DNA from: Calliopum simillimum
Lineage: Eukaryota; Arthropoda; Insecta; Diptera; Lauxaniidae
Length of the DNA: 64,000 nucleotides
Direction of reading: 5' to 3'
Assembly: GCA_951812925.1 (NCBI GenBank)
Contig: OX638368.1
Span: 66,240,569-66,304,568 of the forward strand
Under the pieces are notes generated by a model. That model saw only the letters and a program-made list of their open reading frames with translations, was not told the origin of the DNA and ran no database searches. Shown here in pieces: positions 53,661 through 64,000 of the stretch. Position 1 is the first letter of the stretch; each line of letters starts with the position of its first letter. The position numbers and the translations under genes were made by a program.

Positions 53661-53770
53661 GATGAGTTCGAATGAGACAGTAAGGAAATTACGTGAACTA
53701 GGTGACATTATAGATTCTTTTGCTAATTTACGAGTAAGCACACTGACAATGGACGCAAATACACTACAAT
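53661..53770 (+). pseudogene. Gag N-terminus of the errantivirus-like element, cut by an insertion
   Basis: ATG at 53661 opens a frame of 36 codons with helical content (VRKLRELGDIIDSFANL) that ends abruptly at the inserted LTR at 53771. It is followed by no further Gag sequence in the window. Confidence 0.55.
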
Positions 53771-55596
53771 TGTAATGTACATTTTGCCATATTAAAACTC
53801 CAGTAGGAGTTCCATTGCTGTTGGAGGATATTGAGTCGAGCGGGAGCCATTGATCTGCTAGCTTGCAGTCGGGTGGGGTGGGTTTTGACTCTCTACCACT
53901 ACCAACGGACCATACATATATTATTATAGACTCCCTAAACAAAAGCGTCATAAAAGAACTGACTTAACAAACTAATCTTTACTAAACTAAATGGACTAGA
54001 TGACCCCAAATTCAAATTAAACCCCATTAAGGCCAAAAGAGCAAAACAAAACAACAACAAAATTGATGGCAGTAACTAAAATGGTGATTGTATCTCCAAG
54101 ACAGATCAGAAGATAAATGGGTCTTTACCCTCCCTACCATGATCCTAAATCCCGAAACATTTTTATAGGATCCCTTTAAAACCTAAATGTATTCTACCCT
54201 AATTCATCCCTGAAGGAAAAAAAATATTAAATTCAATTCAACATATTTCCAAATTTATTCTTAACATATTTCAATCCATAATTCACTTAATATAGACCTA
54301 AATTTTTGCTTATTACAAACAAATTAATCCTTATAGCAAATCTTCATTTAAAACTGCTTATCTTTGTTATTTAAATCTTAAACAGAAGATATAGCCTGTA
54401 TATATAAAATTTATAGAAATTAGAATAAATTTTTTTTTTCAACAAATATTTCTAATTATCATTTGCGCAAAATATTCAATTAATTATAAATGGATTTTAA
54501 AAGCCTAGCAAGTAGCAAAACTTAAGAAAAAAAATAATTTGATTAATTCTGATCTCGCATCAATAAATGTTATTCCGAAATTCACCTTTTAATTTACTGT
54601 ATTATTTATGTTAACAGCATAGACAAAATTTAAACGATAGTGATCAATGTAAGCAAAAAGAAAATAAAATGCAAACCAAATTAAATACTCAATATTGAAG
54701 AGCAAAGAAAAAAAAACTTTACAACTCCATTCCGTTTATATTATTCACCACGGACTTGAACCGAAATTCTCTTTCAATCATTAACCTTTCAATTTCTAAT
54801 GTGTTGCTTTAGTTTATTAGCTCTGAGAGCGTAAATTACATACAGGCAAAGAAAAAGATTACTCACGTATACATGTTGATCAGCAGAGGCCTCCGATGAT
54901 GGTAATGTACCCGATGAGAAATGTTGCCAGCTGTAAACTTTTGATGTTAAGGAGAATTATGTTGCCAATCAATGTTGCTAAGCAATTTTATGGCCAAGAG
55001 TCTTAACTTGGCTTAAACCTTAAAATTTTAGTTAACGGACTTTTCATTAATATTTTGTTTGCAATCAAATTTCATAAAATGCCTTTAGACTAATTTTGAA
55101 TCTTTAAATTTTTCACTTTTCCAAAATTAATTTTAACTTTTCTTTTCTTTAATATACTTGCATTTAAACTATTACTTTTACTTCTTTCTTAATTTAATCT
55201 TTTTTTACTTAACATTTTTCAACTTGCATATCACTTGTAGTCTCTTATATATATAACGTTAGTTTTTTTTTATATGTATATGCAAATTCTTTTCACTGAT
55301 CTAAACTAAATAATCCGCTATATAGACGAAAATTATTTTTTATGTATATAATGGAATTTTTTTTGCACATATTTTTTCTATTCGAAATTTAGATCTTATT
55401 TAATTAATAATTTTTTCCACTTTTTCTCTTTAATTCTAACTTTTCTTGTCTGTTTCCCTAACCTTACTTATATTGGAAATGCACATTTAGGATGATCGAC
55501 GGATCTTTATTAATCGAATTTAAACTTATTTGCGCGACTACCAACGATAATTAAATTTAATTTTATACTAAATTTTGTGTTTTTTCCCTTTTTCTC
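53771..55596 (-). repeat. 3' LTR (at least 1,826 bp)
   Basis: TGTAATGTACATTTTGCCAT starts the plus-strand copy. The inner boundary lies beyond 55596 but cannot be set because the partner LTR leaves the window; it must lie before the pol end at 56482. Confidence 0.82.
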
Positions 55597-56481
55597 CCGA
55601 CTTCTTCGAATTTTACAAGAAGGTTTTAAAATCTAGCCTTTTCTTTCCGCACTTTGCTTTATTCACAGTTCCAACTGTACTGATAAAAGTACATATATGC
55701 TGCAATACTGAATTTTCTGGAGAGCAAGTTTATGCTGGTTATATAGCAATCGTCGACTTGAAAAATTTTTATCCCGCTTTGGTTCCACTTGCTCTCCACA
55801 AAAAAAAAACTGAAACCCAGCAAGAAACTGATAATCGTGCTGACCAGGCAATAAAGGTAATCCAAATTTATCTCCTCAATCTTCCGATGAATCAATATAA
55901 TTTCTATTAAGACGAATAAGGAGAAATTATTTGGACACACGATTCTCTACAAAAAATAACTTACTCAGAATTTATTCCAACATGTGATAGGTATTGTGGT
56001 TAATTTTCCTATCGTACAGCAAAACAATGAAATTTACTCTCTATTTAGACGCTTTTTTATGAACGACTTGAGTTATTAAACGATAACCAAAACTTCATAT
56101 AATGTTTGTTTTACTGATTATTAAAATTTTTAAAAGTTTTATTAACTGCTGAGCGGGATGTCTGATCTGCTGCACAGGTTAAAGAAAAAGGAAGTTTATA
56201 GCCAACTTAAGCAATTTACAACCTAATTCTGCAGCCATTTTACAAATCATATGTTCATATTTTATTGTACAGTACTAATTGAAAATTCTCTAATCTATAC
56301 GAATTTTTAAATTTATCTCATGAGATAAATACTTTAACTTGTTTAATAGTTTGCCAACTAAAACGTATGGGAACTTCAAAAAAACTTTTTTTCCTTTTAT
56401 TCAATAAAATTTGTTCACCACAAAACCGGATAATACGCAACTGTCATAGGAAGTATTAGCAGGAAAACTGAAATGATTTTT

Positions 56482-57130
56482 CTATTGACGGATATCTTTA
56501 CCATGATAAGTGCCAAGCAATTTGCCTTGAAGGTCTTCTAAAATATAATAGTGATTTCCCAGATTTTCTCTGACTCGAGCTTTTAGAAACATGGGGCTTA
56601 ATTTAGCGTTAAAATTTTTTTTGAAGTCACTTTGCGCAAAATTGCGACGAAATACTTCTTGGCCAACTTTGAAGTCTACTTTAGCAGTTCGCAAATTATA
56701 GTGTTTGACATTCTGTTCATATGCCTGAGTAATGTTTTTCTTAATGTCATTTCGTATTATGGCCAGTTGATCATCTCTATTCAAATTACAAGCAGTTTCA
56801 TCAACAAGATTCAAGTTTCTCAGAAGCTTATACGTAGAAGCATGGGTTACCATATCGAAACCAAATAATGCATGGTATGGCGAAATTTTCAACGATTGGT
56901 GTAGGGAGTTTCGTAAAGCACAACTTATTGCAGTTAGATTTTTATCCCAGTCTCTTTGGTCTTGTTTCAAATAAGCGCGAATCGCAGCAATCAGCGATCT
57001 ATTAACACGTTCAGAAGCGTTGCTTTGGGGCGAATAAACAGCTGTATAAACGTGTGAAATTCCTAAACTCGTTAAAAGAGCATTAAACTCTTTAGCTCGA
57101 AATTGCGCTCCATTATCGCTTATGATAACT
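56482..57130 (-). pseudogene. Integrase core end and C-terminal domain of the long-LTR element
   Basis: From about 57130 on the minus strand, in the frame left by a shift, come VIISDNGAQFRAKEFNALL (second catalytic Asp) and, further on, SPQSNASERVNRSL (Glu), then QDQRDWDKNLTAISCALRN and HQSLKISPYHALFGFDMVT. The C-terminal domain includes FKVGQEVFRRNFAQ and KGKDI-like end residues to the stop at 56482. The frameshift against the ORF at 57113-58111 lies near 57190. Confidence 0.8.
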
Positions 57131-58111
57131 TCGGGTACGCCAAAAACGTGAAATATTTCTTTCGTTAAAAAATTTTGGATAGCTAGAGATGAAAATTGGA
57201 CACAACCAATGAAATTTCGAAAAATGGTCTAAAACGATAAGCAAACCAATATTACCTTGCTTACTTCTTGGGTATGGTCCTAGTATGTCCACATAAAGCC
57301 TTTGGAATGGTCTAACAGATTGAGCTTGTTGACCCATTGGTGGTTTCAAGGGCAAGTTCGGTGCTTTGGTGCTTTTACAAATATCGCATTTTCGAATGTA
57401 CTCACGTACGTCCTGAACCATTCCTGGCCAGTAAAAGTGACGACGAAGAAGATCTAAAGTTTTGTGCATACCTCCATGTGCAGCAATTATTGAGTCATGA
57501 GCTCGTGACAACAATTCATTACGCAGCTCTTCAGGTATCCAGAGTTTCCAAGCATTTTGCTCTTGTTCTGGCTCTCCACTAAAATGTTCGGTACGAAAGT
57601 ATATGTATTTATCAACGATTTTTATATCTGGATATTTCTGGGGATGAAGATTAATTTTCTCCTTTAATAAATTATAACTTTCGTCCTCAAAATGATAAGA
57701 ATCTAGATCAATTTCTGGGCCTATATTTTCTATAACTGAAACCTCATCACAATATAAGCGCGATAAAGCGTCTGGAACCACATTTTCTCGACCTTTACGA
57801 TGGCTTACGTTAAACTTAAAAGATTGGAGTTTTAAAACCCAACGAGCCAATCTTCCACTTAAATCGGATTGTTTCATCAACCAAACTAAACTAGAATGGT
57901 CGGTGACTACTTCAAATTCCTGTAATTCCAAATAACAGCGAAACTTCTTAATTGCCTCTAGTGCAGCTAAACATTCGCGTTCGGTAACGCTATAATTGCG
58001 TTGCGCGGCATTTAATTTTTTTGACATAAATGCAATGGGTTTCTCGGCACCATCGTTGTCTAATTGCACGAGCACTGCACCTATCCCAAAATCGCTGGCA
58101 TCACAATGCAC
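57113..58111 (-). pseudogene. RNase H and integrase N-terminal part of the long-LTR element
   Basis: The reading MHCDASDFGIGAVLVQ, ERECLAALEAIKKFRCYL and VVTDHSSLVWLM is RNase H. SRAHDSIIAAHGGMHKTLDL ... CDICKSTK is the HHCC zinc finger of integrase, and YVDILGPYPRSKQGNIGLL the first catalytic Asp. It is offset from the reverse transcriptase frame by a shift near 58100, and it ends out of frame before the second Asp. Confidence 0.84.
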
Positions 58112-59895
58112 GAAAATTTTTTTGAAAAATCTGGATTAGTCAAAACGGGTGCATTGGTCAATAGAAATTTAATTTTCTCAAATGAAGCTTGAGCTTCCTC
58201 TGTCCACAAAATTTTTTTCTTTGTCGATAGAACCTCTGTCATTGGAGCAGTTACATCGGCAAAATTATTTACAAATCGTCGGTACCAACCCGCTAAACCA
58301 AGAAAACCTCTCACTTGTCTTATGAATTTAGGGACTGGCCAAGATTTTATAGCACTAACTTTATCAGGATCCGTTGATATCCCTCCATCACCGATTATAT
58401 ATCTGAGATATTTTACACGAGTGACGCAAAATTGACTTTTATTAACGTTAAGCGTTAAATTTGCTTTTCGAAATTCCTCAGCAATTCGGACTAAGACTGT
58501 GATATGAGAATCAAAATCTGAAGAGACTATGCATAGATCGTCTAAGTAACCAAAGACGCAATTACGTAAATCTGCCGGTATTAACTGATCCATCAGGCGA
58601 CACATTGTTTGTGGAGCGGTACAAAGACCAAATGGCATTACCACAAATTGGTACAATGGTCTTCCTGGAACTTGAAATGCAGTTAATGGCTTTGATTTCT
58701 CTGACAACGAAATTTGCCAGTACGCATCTTTAAGGTCCAATTTAGTTATAATATTGGCCTTAGGCAATCTTGCAAAAATACCAGTTATTATAGGGAGTGG
58801 ATAGGCGTCCTTTCTTGTACACTCGTTGAGTTTTCTGGCATCAAGACATAATCTTATTTTATTGGGCTTGATGACCATTCTCATCGGCGAACTCCACGCA
58901 CTATAAGACGGTTCAATAACTCCTAACTTTAGCATTCGGTCTATCTCTGTAAACATTAACTTTTCTACGGCAGGAGATACCGGATAGAATCGTTGTTTCA
59001 CAGGCTTGGATTCTCCTACATCAATTTCATGTTGTATTAGGGACGTTCGTCCAAGACCTTGCTGTTCAAAATTTGGAAATAAATTTTTAACAGACTCAAG
59101 TTGTTGTTTTTGAAAAATGGTCAAAGGATACGTTAAATTTTCTTCTTCTATGGGAGGTAGTGTTGAGTTGTCAATGCTTGAAATTATATTTGGAGCTAAC
59201 GTAAACAACTTCCAGAAATCGATACCTAAAATAAGTCTTTGAGAAATAGAAGGTATAACAAAAAGTTTAATACTTTTGACTTCATGTTTGTACTTTACAT
59301 CTACTATCAAATACCCTAAAACTTGTTGAATACCACCATCTGCGGTTTTAACAAAAGTTTTGGTTTTGTGAAAATTTTTAAGATTCGAAAAATTTTCTTT
59401 TGCTAAGTCAGCGCCTATGCAACTCACATTAGCACCTGTATCCAACAGTCCAAGTTCTTCATAATTTAAAAATTTAACTTTTGCGTAATAACGCATATCT
59501 TGATCACTATTAAAAATTGTAGAAACTAATAATTTTTTGGTTTCTCTAAGAGATTTCCAAAAATTTTTTATTCTTAATGTTGATCTCTTTGGTTTTAACT
59601 GAGGTTTAAAATTTGGTGTTTCGTTAAAAATTCTATTTTTAACCCGAATATATTCTTTCCATCGCTCATGGTAAGGCTTAACAGGATAAACTACTTTTTC
59701 GGTTAACTTTTCAGGTTCTCGCTTTAGCAATTTAATATTGTGTTTCAAATTATTTTTTAATTCTAATGAGCTAGCCGGTAAAATAGTACTTTTGGATTCT
59801 AAACTGTAATTTACATTTATAGGGGAGCCACTCGGGTGTTGGAGAATGGACCCTTCTTCGTGTTTTCCGAACGTTTTGCGATGCAATGTGCACAT
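58081..59895 (-). CDS. Protease and reverse transcriptase of the long-LTR element
   Basis: Uninterrupted 604-codon ORF. Protease: LLDTGANVSCIGADLA. Reverse transcriptase: EPSYSAWSSPMRMVIK, RLCLDARKLNECT, ITKLDLKDAYWQISL, MPFGLCTAPQTM and the active site YLDDLCIV, then LNVNKSQFCV and GFLGLAGWYRRF. YLDD is less common than YIDD/YVDD. The frame overlaps the Gag zinc-knuckle ORF (59817-60083), so Pol would be made by frameshifting. Confidence 0.86.
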   Translation of the reverse strand: MCTLHRKTFGKHEEGSILQHPSGSPINVNYSLESKSTILPASSLELKNNLKHNIKLLKREPEKLTEKVVYPVKPYHERWKEYIRVKNRIFNETPNFKPQLKPKRSTLRIKNFWKSLRETKKLLVSTIFNSDQDMRYYAKVKFLNYEELGLLDTGANVSCIGADLAKENFSNLKNFHKTKTFVKTADGGIQQVLGYLIVDVKYKHEVKSIKLFVIPSISQRLILGIDFWKLFTLAPNIISSIDNSTLPPIEEENLTYPLTIFQKQQLESVKNLFPNFEQQGLGRTSLIQHEIDVGESKPVKQRFYPVSPAVEKLMFTEIDRMLKLGVIEPSYSAWSSPMRMVIKPNKIRLCLDARKLNECTRKDAYPLPIITGIFARLPKANIITKLDLKDAYWQISLSEKSKPLTAFQVPGRPLYQFVVMPFGLCTAPQTMCRLMDQLIPADLRNCVFGYLDDLCIVSSDFDSHITVLVRIAEEFRKANLTLNVNKSQFCVTRVKYLRYIIGDGGISTDPDKVSAIKSWPVPKFIRQVRGFLGLAGWYRRFVNNFADVTAPMTEVLSTKKKILWTEEAQASFEKIKFLLTNAPVLTNPDFSKKFSCIVMPAILG

Positions 59896-60357
59896 TGGGG
59901 CTTATATACATTTTTAGCTCCGCAGCCATAGCAGAAAATATTTCGTTTTTCTAAACAATTTTCCCAATTGTGCCCCTCTTCATCACAATTCCAACAACGA
60001 AATACATTTTTAATTTGTTGAACAGCTTCAACAGAAAAATCTAGTTTCGCTTTCTGATTCCAATGGAACAGAAATTTCATCAATATCTAATGAAGATATA
60101 TTACGCCTGGGCATAAAATTATTAGCATTTGTTCGTGGTTGCTGACTTCGACGAAAAACTTCTTCTGATAATAAACCTTCTCGCATCTGACAAAGTTTGC
60201 GTAAATGTGATATCGACAGAATGGGTACATAAAGCAATTCATGCCGAATATCAGGTCTTAAGTTACGAGTTAAAATTTCTACGAGTTCATTTTCATCTAA
60301 AGCAGTCGAAAGCCTATCAGTTATGGTAGTAACAGCGAAGTTCTTCTCGAAGGTCAT
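59817..60357 (-). pseudogene. Gag C-terminal part with zinc knuckles, two shifted frames
   Basis: 60028-60357 continues the capsid (LRPDIRHELLYVPILSISHL). 59817-60083 has the CCHC knuckle CWNCDEEGHNWENC and a second Cys set FCYGCGAKNVYKPQCAHC. Each lies in a different frame from the main gag ORF, showing two indels near 60345 and 60055. Confidence 0.75.
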
Positions 60358-61498
60358 AGTCTGATTTGTAATCCTTATATTGGTGGCGAATAGCTGCGCA
60401 GAAGGTGTTCCAATTCATAACGTCTACTTGCTTGTGAAAGCGCCAAAACCAATCTCTGGCTTTGCCGGTTAGTAGAATATGGAGATTTCTGCATAAAGCA
60501 TTAAAGTCACCATTAAGGCTACTACGAGTTAACGAGCGAATTCGGTATAAAAATTCCTCAACATTTAATCCGTTGGCTGAGCCATCGAATTTAACATTCC
60601 AATTCTGAATGACTAATGGAATCTTTTCCACATTAACATTGGAAGAGAAAATTTGTGAACCCTGTTCATGAACGGGTTGTGCTCCAGTTACATGTTGCGA
60701 GTCTCTTGAAGTATAATTATGTGTGGCCGGATTTCCGGTTGCATTTGTACCAGTATTAGTGTTACTCCTCTGAGTAGAAACATTTGGTTGTATTTGTAGG
60801 TTAGAGAAAAGTCTCTGTATGGCAGATTCAATCATACCAGAAATTCTATTATAATAAACATTTTCAGTTGGTGAAGCTGTTGGTAACGAAACATTGCTAG
60901 CACTAATAGCACGATTAATATTTTGATCATGAGAATTAGTATTTTTTCTGGGAGAACTATTTAATTCGATTAACTGAGAAGAAATGCGGGGATCATTATT
61001 CTTATTTGATTGTGCACCAAAATTGACAGCTTGAGCAGAATCATGGTAAAGTCTCCTCTGAAAACTTCGCGTATTGTGTTGTTTTGGTAGGGTACCTGTA
61101 CCATTACCTCTTGGTCTACCACGGTTTTGACCACCTCGAGCATTATTTGAGTGGTAAACATTATATTGAGGCTGTTTATATTCTGTGCCCTGATTTTGTT
61201 TTTCCTGAATTTCTTTATCCTGATTTTCCCTTTCCTGATTTCCCGATTCCTGAAATCCTACTTCTTCTGTTATTTCCTTATCAAGTGTTTGCAATTCAAG
61301 TTGATTACATACCTGTTGACACTGAGGGCATTCTGAAGAATCAGCTAACCAATTTCTCAGAAACTTTTTATGGAAAATGTGGCTACATTTAGTAATAACA
61401 CATTGTCCTGACAGAGGTTGCAAGCATACTGCACAATCAGCAGCTGCTGAACCAGCGGCCATATCAGTCAAGTTTTCAGAACTTCTACTGACCACCAT
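60317..61498 (-). CDS. Gag with an N-terminal RING-like motif
   Basis: The ORF of 393 codons starts MVVSRSSENLTDMAAGS. Residues about 21-62 read CAVCLQPLSGQCV, CSHIFHKKFLRNWL, ECPQCQQ, the spacing of a RING-H2 finger (CxxC, CxH, xxH, CxxC), except that the sixth ligand position is Phe (HKKF). A Gln/Asn/Arg-rich linker and a capsid region (VNVEKIPLVIQNWNVKFDG, RDWFWRFHKQ) follow. RING fingers bind zinc and often act as ubiquitin ligases; a role in a Gag is unknown to me. The frame is lost near 60345. Confidence 0.78.
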   Translation of the reverse strand: MVVSRSSENLTDMAAGSAAADCAVCLQPLSGQCVITKCSHIFHKKFLRNWLADSSECPQCQQVCNQLELQTLDKEITEEVGFQESGNQERENQDKEIQEKQNQGTEYKQPQYNVYHSNNARGGQNRGRPRGNGTGTLPKQHNTRSFQRRLYHDSAQAVNFGAQSNKNNDPRISSQLIELNSSPRKNTNSHDQNINRAISASNVSLPTASPTENVYYNRISGMIESAIQRLFSNLQIQPNVSTQRSNTNTGTNATGNPATHNYTSRDSQHVTGAQPVHEQGSQIFSSNVNVEKIPLVIQNWNVKFDGSANGLNVEEFLYRIRSLTRSSLNGDFNALCRNLHILLTGKARDWFWRFHKQVDVMNWNTFCAAIRHQYKDYKSDYDLREELRCYYHN

Positions 61499-62151
61499 AT
61501 CGAAAATAAATGTATGTTAAGAATAACTAATAAATATATTTACACTATACTTTCAACACTAACTCAATTAACTAGTTTAATTAATTATTTTTTCACTTTA
61601 TTGTAAAAAAAATAGTTTAGGCTTGAAATATTTAATCTTTCAAAATTTTTCCTTAGGGTATAAATATTTAGGGTAGAATATTACCACCTTAGGTTACTGC
61701 AAGAATAAAATATTTGGCTATTGCGCTCAAATTTGTTTTCTAGATTCAAGGTTATCTGATAAAATAATTTAGAATTAAAGTTAAGGACAGAATATGTTAT
61801 TCAACAATCTGTAGATCACAAAACTCAAACCAAATCTATCAGAATATAAAATTATGGCAACACCTAAGTATTGAACCATAAAGCATAAATGCACCTTGGT
61901 CGAATCTATTCGAATTCTTCAAATATTCGCAACTCCAAAGGGATTTATAAAAAAAAGTGACAAACTAAATTTACTTTAAAATATTTACTAGTCGAAGCTA
62001 TCTGAATGCCTGCGTCATAATAGTCGAAATCCAGTAAAATTTTAACTGTGAAAAAAAAACCATTGAATCCGGAAAAGAAATTAGATATCTCTTGAAATTT
62101 AACAAACCTGAAACTAATCTTTGGGCTCACATGACAGAAGGACATGTTTTT

Positions 62152-62169
62152 GCCCCACGTTGGGCGCCA
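62152..62169 (-). promoter_or_regulatory. Primer binding site of the long-LTR element
   Basis: Minus-strand TGGCGCCCAACGTGGGGC, a tRNA-Lys type PBS, lies five bases inside the 5' LTR edge. Confidence 0.75.
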
Positions 62170-62174
62170 TTATA

Positions 62175-64000
62175 TGTAATGTACATTTTGCCATATTAAA
62201 ACTCCAGTAGGAGTTCCATTGCTGTTGGAGAATATTGAGTCGAGCGGGAGCCATTGATCTGCTAGCTTGCAGTCGGGTGGGGTGGGTTTTGACTCTCTAC
62301 CACTACCAAAGAACCATACATATATTATTATAGACTCCCTAAACAAAAGCGTCATAAAAGAACTGACTTAACAAACTAATCTTTACTAAACTAAATGGAC
62401 TAGATGACCCCAAATTCAAATTAAACCCCATTAAGGCCAAAAGAGCAAAACAAAACAACAACAAAATTGATGGCAGTAACTAAAATGGTGATTGTATCTC
62501 CAAGACAGATCAGAAGATAAATGGGTCTTTACCCTCCCTACCATGATCCTAAATCCCGAAACATTTTTATAGGATCCCTTTAAAATCTAAATGTATTCTA
62601 CCCTAATTCATCCCTGAAGGAAAAAAAATATTAAATTCAATTCAACATATTTCCAAATTTATTCTTAACAAATTTCAATCCATAATTCACTTAATATAGA
62701 CCTAAATTTTTGCTTATTACAAACAAATTAATCCTTATAGCAAATCTTCTTTTAAAACTGCTTATCTTTGTTATTTAAATCTTAAACAGAAGATATAGCC
62801 TATATATATAAAATTTATAGAAATTAGAATACATTTTTTTTTTCAACAAATATTTCTAATTATCATTTGCGCAAAATATTCAATTAATTATAAATGGATT
62901 TTAAAAGCCTAGCAAGTAGCAAAACTTAAGAAAAAAAATAATTTGATTAATTCTGATCTCGCATCAATAAATGTTATTCCGAAAATCACCTTTTAATTTA
63001 CTGTATTATTTATGTTAACAGCATAGACAAAATTTAAACGATAGTGATCAATGTAAGCAAAAAGAAAATAAAATGCAAACCAAATTAAATACTCAATATT
63101 GAAGAGCAAAGAAAAAAAAACTTTACAACTCCATTCCGTTTATATTATTCACCACGGACTTGAACCGAAATTCTCTTTCAATCATTAACCTTTCAATTTC
63201 TAATGTGTTGCTTTAGTTTATTAGCTCTGAGAGCGTAAATTACATACAGGCAAAGAAAAAGATTACTCACGTATACATGTTGATCAGCAGAGGCCTCCGA
63301 TGATGGTAATGTACCCGATGAGAAATGTTGCCAGCTGTAAACTTTTGATGTTAAGGAGAATTATGTTGCCAATCAATGTTGCTAAGCAATTTTATGGCCA
63401 AGAGTCTTAACTTGGCTTAAACCTTAAAATTTTAGTTAACGGACTTTTCATTAATATTTTGTTTGCAATCAAATTTCATAAAATGCCTTTAGACTAATTT
63501 TGAATCTTTAAATTTTTCACTTTTCCAAAATTAATTTTAACTTTTCTTTTCTTTAATATACTTGCATTTAAACTATTACTTTTACTTCTTTCTTAATTTA
63601 ATCTTTTTTTACTTAACATTTTTCAACTTGCATATCACTTGTAGTCTCTTATATATATAACGTTAGTTTTTTTTTATATGTATATGCAAATTCTTTTCAC
63701 TGATCTAAACTAAATAATCCGCTATATAGACGAAAATTATTTTTTATGTATATAATGGAATTTTTTTTGCACATATTTTTTCTATTCGAAATTTAGATCT
63801 TATTTAATTAATAATTTTTTCCACTTTTTCTCTTTAATTCTAACTTTTCTTGTCTGTTTCCCTAACCTTACTTATATTGGAAATGCACATTTAGGATGAT
63901 CGACGGATCTTTATTAATCGAATTTAAACTTATTTGCGCGACTACCAACGATAATTAAATTTAATTTTATACTAAATTTTGTGTTTTTTCCCTTTTTCTC
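62175..64000 (-). repeat. 5' LTR (partial, cut by the window edge)
   Basis: Matches 53771-55596 base for base at a constant offset, with scattered substitutions. It continues past position 64000. Confidence 0.85.

Larger units (their letters stand above)
52586..53770 (+). mobile_element. 5' end of an errantivirus-like LTR element, interrupted
   Basis: The LTR (52586-52925) starts AGTTAACACTG after TGTGTA, is followed at 52926 by a tRNA-Lys type PBS TGGCGCCCAACG, then a repeat-rich leader and a Gag start at 53661 (MSSNETVRKLRELGDIIDSF). At 53770 the LTR of another element cuts in. AGTTAAC starts, YRYRYR targets and this PBS are typical of the gypsy/errantivirus group. The rest of the element may lie beyond the right window edge. 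The LTR also holds an internal tandem duplication (TATTTGAATTAAGTTGAGAA). Confidence 0.65.
53771..64000 (-). mobile_element. Large Ty3/gypsy element with very long LTRs and RING-like Gag (runs off the edge)
   Basis: The left (3') LTR starts at 53771 and the right (5') LTR at 62175; the copies align at a constant offset of 8,404 for the 1,826 bp visible, with roughly a dozen differences by eye. The PBS (62152-62169) is TGGCGCCCAACGTGGGGC on the minus strand. gag and pol run leftward. Long LTRs, this PBS and the Pol type bring to mind the Osvaldo/Ulysses group (inference). Several frameshifts make this copy defective, unless some are assembly errors. Confidence 0.82.

Noticed and set aside
53655..53951. 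98-aa minus-strand ORF (and its twin at 62170-62355)
   Set aside because: It starts in one element and crosses the LTR boundary; the twin is the same LTR sequence, so both are chance frames in an LTR.
55575..55910. 111-aa plus-strand ORF near the long LTR
   Set aside because: It is opposite to the element's direction, with no domain; likely LTR or flanking non-coding DNA.

Overview
The window reads as the genome of a higher dipteran (schizophoran fly; a tephritid-type genome is possible, but the species cannot be fixed from sequence alone). It is AT-rich, has canonical metazoan introns, and is packed with insect transposons: mariner, Tc1-like, pogo-like, Helitron, copia, several Ty3/gypsy lineages, several LINE fragments, MITEs and fold-back repeats. 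No bacterial features, tRNA or rRNA genes or CRISPR arrays were seen.

One host gene is firmly supported: Set1 (the SETD1/COMPASS histone H3K4 methyltransferase), on the minus strand from the ATG at 39515 to the stop at 3747. It can be built from five coding exons with consensus GT/AG junctions and continuous phase: 39217-39515, 26584-26833 (RRM), 4673-8973 (long low-complexity middle and n-SET start), 3987-4611 (WIN motif and SET) and 3747-3920 (end of SET and post-SET). The predicted product is about 1,882 aa. The two 3' introns are about 60 bp each; the two 5' introns are about 17.6 kb and 12.4 kb and hold essentially only mobile DNA.

Layout: 1-3746 holds a broken ORF, a Helitron, a deleted mariner carrying a nested TA-flanked MITE, and the Set1 3' flank. 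Intron 2 (8974-26583) holds a 3.9 kb cluster of nested palindromes, a decayed 6.8 kb Ty3/gypsy element, a Tc1-like transposase, LINE fragments and a 142-bp tandem repeat family nested in a MITE. Intron 1 (26834-39216) holds a fold-back element next to the second copy of the TA-MITE, a second mariner with the same deletion junction, a RNase H-encoding LINE split by a fold-back with a 10-bp target duplication, a pogo-like C-terminus, and a LINE reverse transcriptase split by a Helitron. From 39516 to 64000 there is no recognisable host gene: MITEs at 40-42 kb, a nearly intact young copia-type element (44652-49150) inside a GGATT-rich tandem repeat, another palindrome copy, a MITE, the 5' end of an errantivirus-like LTR element, and, inserted in that element's gag, a large Ty3/gypsy element with very long LTRs and a RING-like motif at the Gag N-terminus. 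That element runs off the right edge.

The biological theme is an essential chromatin gene whose first two introns have become a transposon nest, as expected for a gene in or near heterochromatin. Repeated nesting gives a relative order of insertions at several places.
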